Source: Bosea vaviloviae (GTDB taxonomy: Bacteria; Pseudomonadota; Alphaproteobacteria; Rhizobiales; Beijerinckiaceae). Taken from it: a stretch of DNA of 64,000 bases. Location: positions 1,603,001-1,667,000 of the forward strand of contig NZ_CP017147.1 in the NCBI RefSeq assembly GCF_001741865.1. The letters run 5' to 3'. Within the stretch, counting starts at the first letter, position 1; each line of letters starts with the position of its first letter. The position numbers were made by a program, and so were the translations under genes. Below are positions 18,085 through 26,292 of this stretch, in pieces. The notes under the pieces are model-generated. The model was given only the letters and a program-made list of their open reading frames with translations, had not been told where the DNA came from and made no database searches.

Positions 18085-21000
18085 TCAGCCGGTAGCCGCG
18101 GGATGGGCCGTCTCGGTCGGCGCTTCCGGCTCCTTCAGCCGGAACCAGGCGACATAGAGCGCCGGCAGGAACAGCAGCGTCAGCACCGTTCCGACGATGA
18201 TGCCGCCCATCATGGCGTAGGCCATCGGCCCCCAGAAGACCTCGCGCGCGATCGGGATCAGCGCGAGGCTGGCGGCTGCCGCGGTGAGCAGGATCGGCCG
18301 CATGCGGTGCTCGGTCGCCTCGACCACGGCGGTCCAGCCATCCCGGCCCTCATCCCGCAGATGCTCGATCTGGACGACGAGGATGACCGAGTTGCGGATC
18401 AGGATGCCGATCAGCGCCAGCACGCCCAGAATGGCGACGAAGCCGAGCGGCGCGCCGCTGGGCACCAGCGCCGAGACCACGCCGATCAAGCCCAGCGGCG
18501 CCACCACGACGACCAGGAACAATCGCTGGAAGCTCTGCAGCTGGATCATCAGGATCGTGGCCATGGCGAAGAGCATCACGGGCACGATCGCGACGATCGG
18601 CCCCTGGCCCTTGGCGCTTTCCTCGACCGCGCCGCCGGTGACGATCTTGTAGCCGGCCGGCAGCGTCGTGATGATCTCGCGCAGGCTCGGTTCGAGGGCC
18701 TTGACCACGGTTGCCGGCTGCAACGCGGTGACGACATTGGCCTTGACCGTCACCGTCGGCAGGCGGTCGCGCCGCCAGACCACGGGCTGCTCGGATTCGT
18801 AGCGGAAATTGGCGATCGCCGCGAGCGGGACTGTTTTGCCGGCACTGCTCTGGACCTGCAGGTTCTGCAGCGTGTCGATCGAGGAACGCTCGGCGTCGCG
18901 CGCCCGGCCCATGACATTGATCAGGTAGATGCTGTCGCGCACCTGTGTCGTGGTTACGCCGCTGACGATGCTGTTCAGGGCGGTCGCGATCGTTTCCGAG
19001 GTGATGCCGAGCTGGGCCGCCTTGTCCTGCAGCACATCGACCTTCACGACACGGCCGGGCTCATTCCAGTCATAGACGATGTCGCCCAGGTCTTTGTTCT
19101 GCCCGATCGTGCTGGCGACCTTCTGCGCCAGAGCGCGCACCGTCTGGATGTCGGGTCCGCTGACCCGGTACTGGATCGGACGGCCGACCGGGGGACCGAT
19201 GTCGAGCAGATGGACGAAGGCGTCGGTGCCGACGAAATCGCGTGTGAGAATGGCCTTCAGCTTGGGGCGCAGGCGATCGCGCGCGGCGATGTCCTTCGTC
19301 ACGATGACGATCTGCCCGAAGTTCGGGCTCGCCGGTTGGACGTCGTAGGACAGCACGAAGCGCACCGCGCCCTGGCCGACATAGGACGACCAATGCTCGA
19401 TATCGGGCTCGCCGACGAGGGCCTGCTTCTCGAAACGGTCCATCTGGTCGCGCGTCTGCGTGATCGAGGCGTTCTGTGGGACGGTCCAGTCGATGATCAG
19501 CTCACGCCGGTCGGAGGACGGGAAGAACTGTTCCTGGACGAAGCGCATGCCGCCGACCGAGAGGGCAAACAGTGCCACCGTTGCCGCAATCGTCAGCCAT
19601 TTCCAGCGCACGCAGGCGCGTAAGGTCCGGTTGAAGGCGCGGGTCAACCGCCCGGGCCCGTCGTGATGCTGCTTCATCGTCTTGGGCAGCAGCGTGACGC
19701 CGAGCAGCGGCGCGAACAGCACCGCGACCACCCAGGAGACGAGCAGCGACACGGCGATGACGACGAAGAGCGTGAAGGTGAACTCGCCCGCGGCGCTGCC
19801 GTTGAGGCCGACCGGAATGAAGCTCGCCACCGTCACCAGCGTGCCGGTGAGCATCGGAAAGGCCGTCGAGGTGTAGACATAGGTCGCGGCCTTCTGGAGC
19901 GTGTCGCCGACCTCGAGCCGCGCCACCATCATCTCGACGGCGATCATGGCGTCGTCGACGAGCAAGCCGAGCGCAATGATCAGCGCGCCGAGCGAGATGC
20001 GCTGCAGCGAGATGCCGGTGAGCTCCATGAAGACGAAGGTGATGGCGAGCACGAGCGGGATCGTCAGCGCCACTACGAAGCCGGCGCGCGCGCCCAGGCT
20101 GATGAAGCTGACGATGAGCACGATCGCGACCGCCTCGGCCAGTGCCTTGGTGAAGCCGCCGACGGCCTCCTCCACGATCGCGGGCTGGTCCGAGACCAGA
20201 TGCACGCCGACACCGATCGGCAGTTCCGCCTCGATCTTGGCCATCTCGGCCTTCAGCGCCTCGCCGAAATGGAGCAGGTTGGCGTTGGGCTTCATGCCGA
20301 TGGCGAGCCCGATCGCGGGTTGCCCGCCGACGCGGAACAGGGATGTCGGCGGATCGGCATAGCCGCGGCTGATGGTGGCGACGTCGCCAAGCCGGAAGAA
20401 GCGGTCGTTGATGCGCAGATTGATCGCCCGCAGGCTTTCTTCGGAGGTGAACTGGCCGCCGACGCGCACGCTGATGCGCTCGCCCTTGGCCTCGATGGTG
20501 CCGGAGGGCGAGATCGCATTCTGCGCCCTCAGCGTGTCGACCACCATTTGCTGGGTGATGCCCAGCGCCGCGATCTCGCGTGTCGAGAATTCGAGATAGA
20601 TGACTTCGTCCTGCGCGCCGACGAGGTCGACCTTGCCGACATTGGCAACCGTCAGGACCTTGGCGCGGACATCCTCGACATAGTCGCGCAATTGCCGCTG
20701 GCTCAGCCCGTCGGAGGTGAAGGCGTAGACATTGCCGTAAACGTCGCCGAAATTGTCGTTGAACAAGGGGCCGACGATGCCGTCGGGAAACTGTCCCTTG
20801 ATGTCCCCGATCATGTTGCGGATCTTGACCCAGATCGCGGGGATGTCCTTGGCCCTGGTCGTGTCCTTGAGGTTGACGAAGATCGTCGTCTGCCCCGGCA
20901 TGTTGAGGCTCTTGGCGTAATCGAAGCTGTCGAGTTCCTCGAGCTTCTTCTCGATCCGGTCGGTGACCTGGCTGATCGTGTCCTCGACGGTGGCGCCTGG

Positions 21001-21162
21001 CCAGCGCGCCTGGATGATCATCGTCTTGATGGTGAAGTCAGGGTCCTCGGCCCGGCCGAGGTTGAAATAGGAGAACAGGCCCATGACCGAAGCCACGATC
21101 ATGAAATACCAGATGAGCGAGCGGTGCTGCAGCGCCCAGTCGGAGAGGTTGAAGCTCTTCAC
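18085..21162 (-). CDS. RND efflux transporter inner-membrane pump
   Basis: This 1025-residue proton-driven pump belongs to the AcrB/MexF/TriC superfamily. The N-terminus has a hydrophobic helix at about 13-30. The proton-relay aspartates are in LGLLVDDAMIAVEMMV, and GAPLGFVAILGVLALIGI marks the late transmembrane repeat. Length and two large periplasmic loops are normal. It overlaps the end of the second adaptor gene by four bases, so the three genes are translationally coupled. No outer-membrane channel gene lies beside it, so it probably uses a TolC-like protein encoded elsewhere. Substrates are unknown. Confidence 0.93.
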   Translation of the reverse strand: MKSFNLSDWALQHRSLIWYFMIVASVMGLFSYFNLGRAEDPDFTIKTMIIQARWPGATVEDTISQVTDRIEKKLEELDSFDYAKSLNMPGQTTIFVNLKDTTRAKDIPAIWVKIRNMIGDIKGQFPDGIVGPLFNDNFGDVYGNVYAFTSDGLSQRQLRDYVEDVRAKVLTVANVGKVDLVGAQDEVIYLEFSTREIAALGITQQMVVDTLRAQNAISPSGTIEAKGERISVRVGGQFTSEESLRAINLRINDRFFRLGDVATISRGYADPPTSLFRVGGQPAIGLAIGMKPNANLLHFGEALKAEMAKIEAELPIGVGVHLVSDQPAIVEEAVGGFTKALAEAVAIVLIVSFISLGARAGFVVALTIPLVLAITFVFMELTGISLQRISLGALIIALGLLVDDAMIAVEMMVARLEVGDTLQKAATYVYTSTAFPMLTGTLVTVASFIPVGLNGSAAGEFTFTLFVVIAVSLLVSWVVAVLFAPLLGVTLLPKTMKQHHDGPGRLTRAFNRTLRACVRWKWLTIAATVALFALSVGGMRFVQEQFFPSSDRRELIIDWTVPQNASITQTRDQMDRFEKQALVGEPDIEHWSSYVGQGAVRFVLSYDVQPASPNFGQIVIVTKDIAARDRLRPKLKAILTRDFVGTDAFVHLLDIGPPVGRPIQYRVSGPDIQTVRALAQKVASTIGQNKDLGDIVYDWNEPGRVVKVDVLQDKAAQLGITSETIATALNSIVSGVTTTQVRDSIYLINVMGRARDAERSSIDTLQNLQVQSSAGKTVPLAAIANFRYESEQPVVWRRDRLPTVTVKANVVTALQPATVVKALEPSLREIITTLPAGYKIVTGGAVEESAKGQGPIVAIVPVMLFAMATILMIQLQSFQRLFLVVVVAPLGLIGVVSALVPSGAPLGFVAILGVLALIGILIRNSVILVVQIEHLRDEGRDGWTAVVEATEHRMRPILLTAAAASLALIPIAREVFWGPMAYAMMGGIIVGTVLTLLFLPALYVAWFRLKEPEAPTETAHPAATG

Positions 21163-22244
21163 CGGGTAGTCCTCTCATCCATCTTGACGGCCTGCCCCTC
21201 GGACAGGCTGTTGACGCCCGCCACGACGAGGCGTGCGCCAGCCTCCAATCCGCTGGCGATCCGGGCGCTGCGTCCATTGCGCTCCGCGACCTGGACCGGC
21301 ACCGTCTTCACGGTCTTGGCGGCGGTGTCGACGATCCAGACACGGGTTGCGCCGTCGCGCTCGAGCAGGGCCGAGAGCGGCACGTCGATCGTCGACGTCG
21401 TCGCCTCCAATGGCGTCGCCGTCACCGTCGCGCCAAGCCGGAACGCCTCGCTGGCCTGTTCGAGCGTGATCTTGATCCGCCGGGTCCGGGTCGCGGCATC
21501 GGCCTGCGGCGCGATTTCGCGGACTTTTCCATTGGCCTTGACCAGAGGGTCGGCCTGGAGATGAACCTCGAACGGCGCTCCCGCCGCCAGCAGCTGCGCG
21601 CGGTCGTCGGGAAGATCGACAACGGCCTCGCGAATATCGGTCCGGGCGAGCGAAACCACGCGCTTGCCGGCGGCGACCATCTGTCCGACCTCGGCGTCGG
21701 TCGTGGTCACCACGCCGTCAATGTCGGCATTGAGCGTGGTGTAGCCGAGCTGCTCGCGCGCCTTTGCCAGATTGGCCTCGGCTTGCTGCACGGCGGCGGC
21801 GGCCGCTTCCTTGGCCTGCTGCGCGGTGTCGAAATCCGCCTGGTTCGAGATCTGCCGCCCGAGCAGGATCGAGATCCGGTTTTCGGCGGCGGTGGTGTTC
21901 GCAAGCTGCGCGCGCGCCTTGACCAGATCGGCCTCGGCGGCGCGGAGCGCAAGCGCGAGGATGAAGGGGTCGAGCTGGGCCAGGCTCTGCCCGGCCTTGA
22001 CGAGGTCGCCGACATTGACGTTGCGCGCGACCAACCGTCCAAGCACCCGGAAGCCCAGCTCCGTCTGATATTGCGGCTGGATCGTGCCGGTGAAGCCGAT
22101 CGTCTTGTCGCTATTGGGCTTCACGACGATCGACAGCACGGGGCGCGCAGGCGGTGCCGCTTTGGTGTTCGAGTTTGTCTCGGAATTGCAGCCCGCGAGC
22201 GCCAGGGCGGCTCCCACGGCGGCGAATGTGGCGATGTGTTTCAT
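21159..22244 (-). CDS. RND efflux periplasmic adaptor, lipoprotein (second of two)
   Basis: From ATG 22244 the protein of 361 residues starts MKHIATFAAVGAALALAGCN, with a lipobox LAGC. It has the barrel-sandwich/lipoyl segment LGRLVARNVNVGDLVKAGQS, an alpha-hairpin rich in Ala/Gln, and beta-barrel and membrane-proximal domains. A longer frame to 22493 would overlap the other adaptor gene extensively. ATG 22244 overlaps the other adaptor's stop. Two adaptors beside one pump is the TriABC arrangement of Pseudomonas aeruginosa, where both adaptors are needed. Confidence 0.9.
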   Translation of the reverse strand: MKHIATFAAVGAALALAGCNSETNSNTKAAPPARPVLSIVVKPNSDKTIGFTGTIQPQYQTELGFRVLGRLVARNVNVGDLVKAGQSLAQLDPFILALALRAAEADLVKARAQLANTTAAENRISILLGRQISNQADFDTAQQAKEAAAAAVQQAEANLAKAREQLGYTTLNADIDGVVTTTDAEVGQMVAAGKRVVSLARTDIREAVVDLPDDRAQLLAAGAPFEVHLQADPLVKANGKVREIAPQADAATRTRRIKITLEQASEAFRLGATVTATPLEATTSTIDVPLSALLERDGATRVWIVDTAAKTVKTVPVQVAERNGRSARIASGLEAGARLVVAGVNSLSEGQAVKMDERTTR

Positions 22245-23389
22245 CCTGCATTCCCCGCCCTGGCCGGCAGGAGCGCCGTCGGTTGCTGCTCGGTGGGCGC
22301 GACGACCTGGCCCGGCCTGAGAAGCTGCGCCCCGCCGGTGACCACGATATCGCCGGCGCTCAATCCACTGCGGATCAGCACTTCGCCGGTCCGGTAGATG
22401 TCGATGACGACGGGCTTGAGCGAGACAGCGCGGCTTTTCGGATCGACCACCCAGACTGCCGCCTTGCCGCCTTGCGTGAAGAACGCCGTCCATGGCAGCG
22501 CGAAGACATCACGGGGCTGGAAGCGGCCGACCCCGGAGACGGCGGCACTGAGCGTCATCTCCGGCGGCGGCTGATCGATGCCGATCTTGACCCTGACCGA
22601 CCCGGTCGTGGGGTCGACGACCGGCGCGACCTCTCGCACCGTGCCTGTGACCTTGATGGCGGGATTCGAGATCAACGTGATCTCGACATGGCCGTCGGCC
22701 GGTTTCTGCACGAGCAGCGCCTCGTAGACGTCGAAAACCGCATCGCGCGCGCCGTCCCGGGCGACGGTGAAGACGGCTTGCGCCGCCTCGACGACTTGCC
22801 CCACCTCGGCATTGCGCGCGGTGATGATGCCGGGCGCTTCGGCGCGCAGGGCCGTGTAGGAGAGCTGGTCCTGCGCGGTGGCGAGATTGGCCTTCGCGCT
22901 GTCGAGCGAGGCTTGCGCTGCCCGATAGGCTTCATTGGCGTTGTCGTAGCTGCGTTGCGTCGTATAGCCGTTGGCGAGCAGCGATTTCTGCCGCTCGAAG
23001 GTGGCGCTCGCCTGGCGCAACGTCGCCTCGGCGGCCTGTACGCTCGCCGTCGCCGAATCCGTGTCGGCCTTCTGCTCGGTGGTCTCGAGCGTGGCGAGAA
23101 TCTGGCCGGCCACGACGCGGTCCCCGACATCGACGCTGCGCGTCGCGATGCGGCCGGCGAAGCGGAAGGACAGATCGCTTTGGATGCGGGCCTTGATCTC
23201 GCCCGTGAGCGAAACGGTTTGGGCGCGCGGTGTGGGCCTGGCCGTCTGCGTCAGCACCGCCAATGGCGGTTGCGCATCAACCGGCGCGGAATCCTTGCAG
23301 CCGGCGAGCGCCAGCAGCGCAAGGACGCCCAAACCTGGCCCGGCGCTGCGCCGCGGTCGCCATAGCCTGTCTTGTCGAGACTGTGCCAT
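22241..23389 (-). CDS. RND efflux periplasmic adaptor, lipoprotein (first of two)
   Basis: This 382-residue membrane fusion protein has the lipobox LALAGC near residues 26-31. FAGRIATRSVDVGDRVVAGQ is the lipoyl-domain start, and a long Ala/Gln-rich hairpin (about residues 110-185) would contact the outer-membrane channel. It is the first gene of the pump operon, transcribed away from the TetR gene. A palindromic operator-like site lies 13 bases upstream of its start. It is only distantly like the second adaptor, so the two are not a recent duplication. Confidence 0.9.
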   Translation of the reverse strand: MAQSRQDRLWRPRRSAGPGLGVLALLALAGCKDSAPVDAQPPLAVLTQTARPTPRAQTVSLTGEIKARIQSDLSFRFAGRIATRSVDVGDRVVAGQILATLETTEQKADTDSATASVQAAEATLRQASATFERQKSLLANGYTTQRSYDNANEAYRAAQASLDSAKANLATAQDQLSYTALRAEAPGIITARNAEVGQVVEAAQAVFTVARDGARDAVFDVYEALLVQKPADGHVEITLISNPAIKVTGTVREVAPVVDPTTGSVRVKIGIDQPPPEMTLSAAVSGVGRFQPRDVFALPWTAFFTQGGKAAVWVVDPKSRAVSLKPVVIDIYRTGEVLIRSGLSAGDIVVTGGAQLLRPGQVVAPTEQQPTALLPARAGNAG

Positions 23390-23401
23390 CGAATACCTGC
23401 T

Positions 23402-23420
23402 AAACTAAACGGTTCAGTTT
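23402..23420. promoter_or_regulatory. Operator-like palindrome 1 in the pump/TetR divergent region
   Basis: AAACTAAACGGTTCAGTTT is an imperfect inverted repeat (AAACT.AAC / GTT.AGTTT) of the form bound by many TetR-family repressors. It lies just upstream of the first adaptor gene and is repeated at 23464. Binding by the divergent TetR protein is inferred. Confidence 0.65.
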
Positions 23421-23463
23421 ATTTCGTTGACGGATGCCTTGCGCTCTGTCAGAAGTCAAGAGG

Positions 23464-23482
23464 AAACTAAACGGTACAGTTC
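23464..23482. promoter_or_regulatory. Operator-like palindrome 2 upstream of the TetR gene
   Basis: AAACTAAACGGTACAGTTC matches the site at 23402 with two changes. It sits 62 bases before the preferred TetR start at 23545, which suggests autoregulation together with control of the pump operon. It would fall inside the gene if translation began at 23434, an argument against that start. Confidence 0.6.
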
Positions 23483-23544
23483 AAAAAGAGGGCGAAAACG
23501 GCGTGACGCCAGGAACCCGCAACAACAACCCGCCGGAAGGTGGC

Positions 23545-24240
23545 ATGAAAAACGTCGAGATGCGACCCGATCGCCGCAGCCGGAAGGTGGAGCAGATCCT
23601 GGTCGCGGCGTGCGATTTGTTTCTCGAATACGGCTTCGACGCCGTCACCATGGACATGGTCACGCGGGTCTCCGGGGTCTCCAAGGCGACGCTCTATGTT
23701 CATTTCGCCAATAAGGAAGCCTTGTTCGAGGCCGTTGTGACCGATGAAGCCAAGCGCATCACCGACACGATCTGGCTCTCCGATGTCGAGGTTGACGATG
23801 TCCCGACGGCGCTCAATCGCGTCGCCCGGAACTTCATCGACATTTTCACGGCCTCGCGATGCGTGCGGTTGTGGCGCGCGGCTATCGGGGCGGTCCCGCG
23901 TTTTCCGGGCATCGGTCGCGTCGTGTTCGAGGCTGGGCCACTGGTGGTGACGGAAAGGCTCGCCCGCTTTTTCACCCTGGCGGATGAAAAGGCTCTCCTC
24001 GATGTCCCCAATCCAAGCCTGGCTGCCCGGCAATTCCTGAGCATCATCCGGGGCGATCTCGACGTCAGGGGGATGCTGTCCCTGGAACTGCCTCCGAAGG
24101 CCGAAATCGAGGAGCAGATCGAGGAGGGGATCGCGCTCTTTCTGGCGCGCTATGAGCGCCGCGACGGAGCAAGCCGGCGCTCGCAACAATCCCGCGCCGG
24201 TGGTGATCGCCAATTTGTCGGGGCAAGACCTCAAGATTAA
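23545..24240 (+). CDS. TetR family transcriptional regulator of the divergent RND pump
   Basis: This protein of 231 residues starts at ATG 23545 with GGAAGG four bases upstream. An earlier ATG at 23434 would place an operator-like site inside the gene. The N-terminal helix-turn-helix is VTMDMVTRVSGVSKATLYVH followed by FANKEALFEAVV. The C-terminal ligand domain is of the AcrR type, with PSLAARQFLSIIRGDLDVRG. It is expected to repress the pump operon until a ligand binds. A hairpin at 24260-24279 lies just after the stop. Confidence 0.88.
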   Translation: MKNVEMRPDRRSRKVEQILVAACDLFLEYGFDAVTMDMVTRVSGVSKATLYVHFANKEALFEAVVTDEAKRITDTIWLSDVEVDDVPTALNRVARNFIDIFTASRCVRLWRAAIGAVPRFPGIGRVVFEAGPLVVTERLARFFTLADEKALLDVPNPSLAARQFLSIIRGDLDVRGMLSLELPPKAEIEEQIEEGIALFLARYERRDGASRRSQQSRAGGDRQFVGARPQD

Positions 24241-24259
24241 CGGCAAGGGCGCGGGGCAC

Positions 24260-24279
24260 CTTCTCCCATCCGGGAGAAG
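24260..24279 (+). terminator. Hairpin after the TetR gene
   Basis: CTTCTCCC (24260-24267) pairs with GGGAGAAG (24272-24279) around ATCC. There is no T-run, so it may be a short palindromic repeat rather than a true rho-independent terminator. Confidence 0.4.
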
Positions 24280-24300
24280 GGAAGAGGCGTCGCGGCTGCA

Positions 24301-24659
24301 ATGAAAAGGCGCTTCATTCCTTCGGAAGAGACCAGACGTGCGCTCGCCTCCATCGATCCGATGGCACGCGTGCTCCTTGTGGCGCGGTTTCCCGAATTCC
24401 TGCCGATCATGAGGGCGGGCGTGCTGCGCTTCGCGCCTCATGTCTCGAAGGTGCGCTCGGCTGGAGCCGGCTAGGCGATGCACCCCTGGCTCGTGACGAT
24501 GCCGATGTCATCGTCTTCGCATCGGGCACGGACTCGGTGCTGAGCGGTCTCAAGGCCTCGGTCCGCGCGATCGAGTATATTCACATCCCGGAGCCGGGCG
24601 ATATCGACCGCCTCATCGTTCCGCTCACCCAGGACACCGCATCAAGAGCAGGCAAGTAG
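24301..24659 (+). pseudogene. Frameshifted C-terminal fragment, probably a GntR-type regulator
   Basis: An ATG at 24301 opens a frame of 57 codons (RALASIDPMARVLLVARFPE, then FLPIMRAGVLRFAPHVS) that ends at TAG 24472-24474. In a shifted frame, the sequence continues RLGDAPLARDDADVIVFASG and then AIEYIHIPEPGDIDRLIVPL, ending at TAG 24657-24659. The two parts together resemble the C-terminal region of a GntR family regulator; no DNA-binding domain is left. One frameshift near 24470 and a missing 5' part indicate decay. The family name is a recollection of sequence pattern and is the least certain part. Confidence 0.5.
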
Positions 24660-24713
24660 CCTGGGCGCTTCCCTGCTCCCGCGCGGGGAAGCGTCATTTC
24701 TCGCCGGGAAGGG

Positions 24714-25103
24714 TCATGCGTCCTGCGGCACGTAACGCCGTGACAATTCGTTACGGTCGTCATAGGACGCCTCGAAAATGGCGGCGGCCAAGGTTGCGCG
24801 CACGCGCAGAATGCCGGTGCCGACATTCTTGAAGCCGTGGCGGGCGCCGGCCGGGATCAGCACAGACTGATTGGCCGTCACGATCATGCTCTCATTGCGC
24901 AGGTAGATCTCGGCCGTACCCTCATAAACCTCGAGCACCTCCTCGACCGCATGAATATGCATCGGGGCGCCCAGCCCCGGGTCGCAGAACTGGTCGAAGA
25001 TGCATAATTGCTTGCTCTGCACCGTTGCCGAGGCCCGCATCAGGGTCATCACGCCGTCACGCCACTTTTCCAGGGGCTGGGTATTGTGATCGAGAACTTG
25101 CAT
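24714..25103 (-). CDS. Cupin domain-containing protein
   Basis: This is a 129-residue single-domain cupin. Metal-binding motif 1 is in PMHIHAVEEVLEVYEGTAEI (two His, one Glu), and motif 2 includes LIPAGARHGFKNVG. ATG 25103 has GAAGG seven bases upstream and gives the compact cupin; a frame reaching 25190 adds a low-complexity repeated AIAKQAI stretch and is not favoured. It may bind a small ligand or isomerise a sugar. It is divergent from the membrane dehydrogenase genes, with a repeat-rich gap between. Its function is unknown. Confidence 0.8.
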   Translation of the reverse strand: MQVLDHNTQPLEKWRDGVMTLMRASATVQSKQLCIFDQFCDPGLGAPMHIHAVEEVLEVYEGTAEIYLRNESMIVTANQSVLIPAGARHGFKNVGTGILRVRATLAAAIFEASYDDRNELSRRYVPQDA

Positions 25104-25524
25104 CGGAATGCCTTCATCCTTCGTGATGGCTTGCTTCGCAATTGCTTGGTTCGCAATTCCTTGGGCCGGGCCGGTGTTGCGTCGAGACAAGCTGATCGCC
25201 CCTCATCTCTCAGCATATGACGCGCAGCGATGGAAGGGGCGCCCGGCATGCTGCGACCTCCTGCTTGGGCGGTTCCATGCATCAGGGGGATGGCAGCATC
25301 GCTCTGGCTGGATATTGATTGTTCTCAATCGAAAGTAGAGCCTCGCCTCGCTCGAGCCGGATGATTTCAGATGAGCTCACGAGGTGATCCCATCTGAAAT
25401 CATCCGGCTCTCATCTAAAAGTGAGAGCAGGATCGATGCAAAAAACCGGTTCCCACTTTTTCGCATCCTGCTCTTGCAATGGCTGCGGCTTGCCCGACCA
25501 GCGACGCGGACAGTCGAGGCCTGA
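25104..25524. other. Gene-free stretch between the cupin and dehydrogenase genes
   Basis: About 420 bases with no supported gene. It holds a short direct repeat (TTGCTTCGCAATTGCTTGGT region, 25130-25165), which makes a spurious repetitive N-terminal extension of the cupin frame. It also holds the composite double-hairpin repeat at 25354-25474. Promoters for both divergent genes must lie here, but no clear box is seen. Confidence 0.5.
25354..25474 (+). repeat. Composite double-hairpin repeat (copy 2)
   Basis: Hairpin 1 pairs GAGCCGGATGATTTCAGATG (25354-25373) with its exact complement at 25391-25410, a 20-bp stem. Hairpin 2 pairs AGAGCAGGAT (25424-25433) with ATCCTGCTCT (25465-25474) and has ACCGGTTCCCAC at its tip between A and T runs. 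Same layout as the elements at 17015, 41510 and 43193. Confidence 0.88.
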
Positions 25525-26274
25525 ATGACACGATCCACACCGTTTCGCCCCAGTCGCCGCGGTTTTCTTTCTTCGACAGGCATGACCTTGCTCGTCGCCT
25601 CCATCGCAGGCGCGAAGGCGGCCGAGCACTCCGGAACCTTGCCTTGGAAGCCGTTCGCGGCGCTGCCGCCGCAGCCGCTGCCCGGAGGGCGCTGGTACGT
25701 CTTCACGCCTGACGAGGCGCGCATGGTCGAGGCCATCGTCGATCGCCTGATCCCGGCAGACGATCTCAGCATCGGCGGCAAGGAGGCGGGTTGCGCGACC
25801 TTCATCGATCGCCAGCTTGCCGGCAGCTACGGCTCGTCCGAGCGGCTTTATACGCAAGGCCCGTTCCTGCCCGGCCTGCCGACGCAGGGTTATCAGGGGG
25901 CCGAGGCGCCGGTGGCGCGCTACCGGGCCGGGCTTGCCGCCTTGGCGCAGCATGTTCGGGCTCAATTCGCCGGCAAAGCTTTTGCCGATCTCGCCCCTAC
26001 CGACCAGGACAAGGTGCTGGGCGATTTCGACGCCGGCAAGGTCGCCTATCCCGCCGCCGCCGGCTTCTTCAACCTGCTGCTGCAGAACACGATGGAAGGC
26101 TTCTTCGCTGACCCGATCTATGGCGGCAACAAGGATATGGCGGGCTGGAAGCTGCTCGGCTTCCCCGGCGCCCGCTACGATTACCGCGACTACGTCACGG
26201 CCCATAACCAGCCCTTCCCTCTGCCGCCGCTCTCGATCGCCGGGCGGCCGGAGTGGAAGGTCGGCAGCAAGTAA
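25525..26274 (+). CDS. Gluconate 2-dehydrogenase subunit 3 family protein (Tat-exported small subunit)
   Basis: This 249-residue protein opens with RRGFLSSTGMTLLVASIAGA, a twin-arginine signal that would carry the folded partner flavoprotein across the inner membrane. The mature region, with TPDEARMVEAIVDRLIPADD, is the hallmark of the gluconate 2-dehydrogenase subunit 3 family. It is the first of three genes for a periplasm-facing, membrane-bound FAD dehydrogenase. The sugar or polyol substrate is not determined by this subunit. Confidence 0.88.
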   Translation: MTRSTPFRPSRRGFLSSTGMTLLVASIAGAKAAEHSGTLPWKPFAALPPQPLPGGRWYVFTPDEARMVEAIVDRLIPADDLSIGGKEAGCATFIDRQLAGSYGSSERLYTQGPFLPGLPTQGYQGAEAPVARYRAGLAALAQHVRAQFAGKAFADLAPTDQDKVLGDFDAGKVAYPAAAGFFNLLLQNTMEGFFADPIYGGNKDMAGWKLLGFPGARYDYRDYVTAHNQPFPLPPLSIAGRPEWKVGSK

Positions 26275-26292
26275 CCGGCGGGATCAGGCACG

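Noticed and set aside
19663..21564. Plus-strand open frame of 633 codons opposite the RND pump
   Set aside because: It mirrors the codon structure of the pump gene and gives a low-complexity acidic/basic product with no domain.
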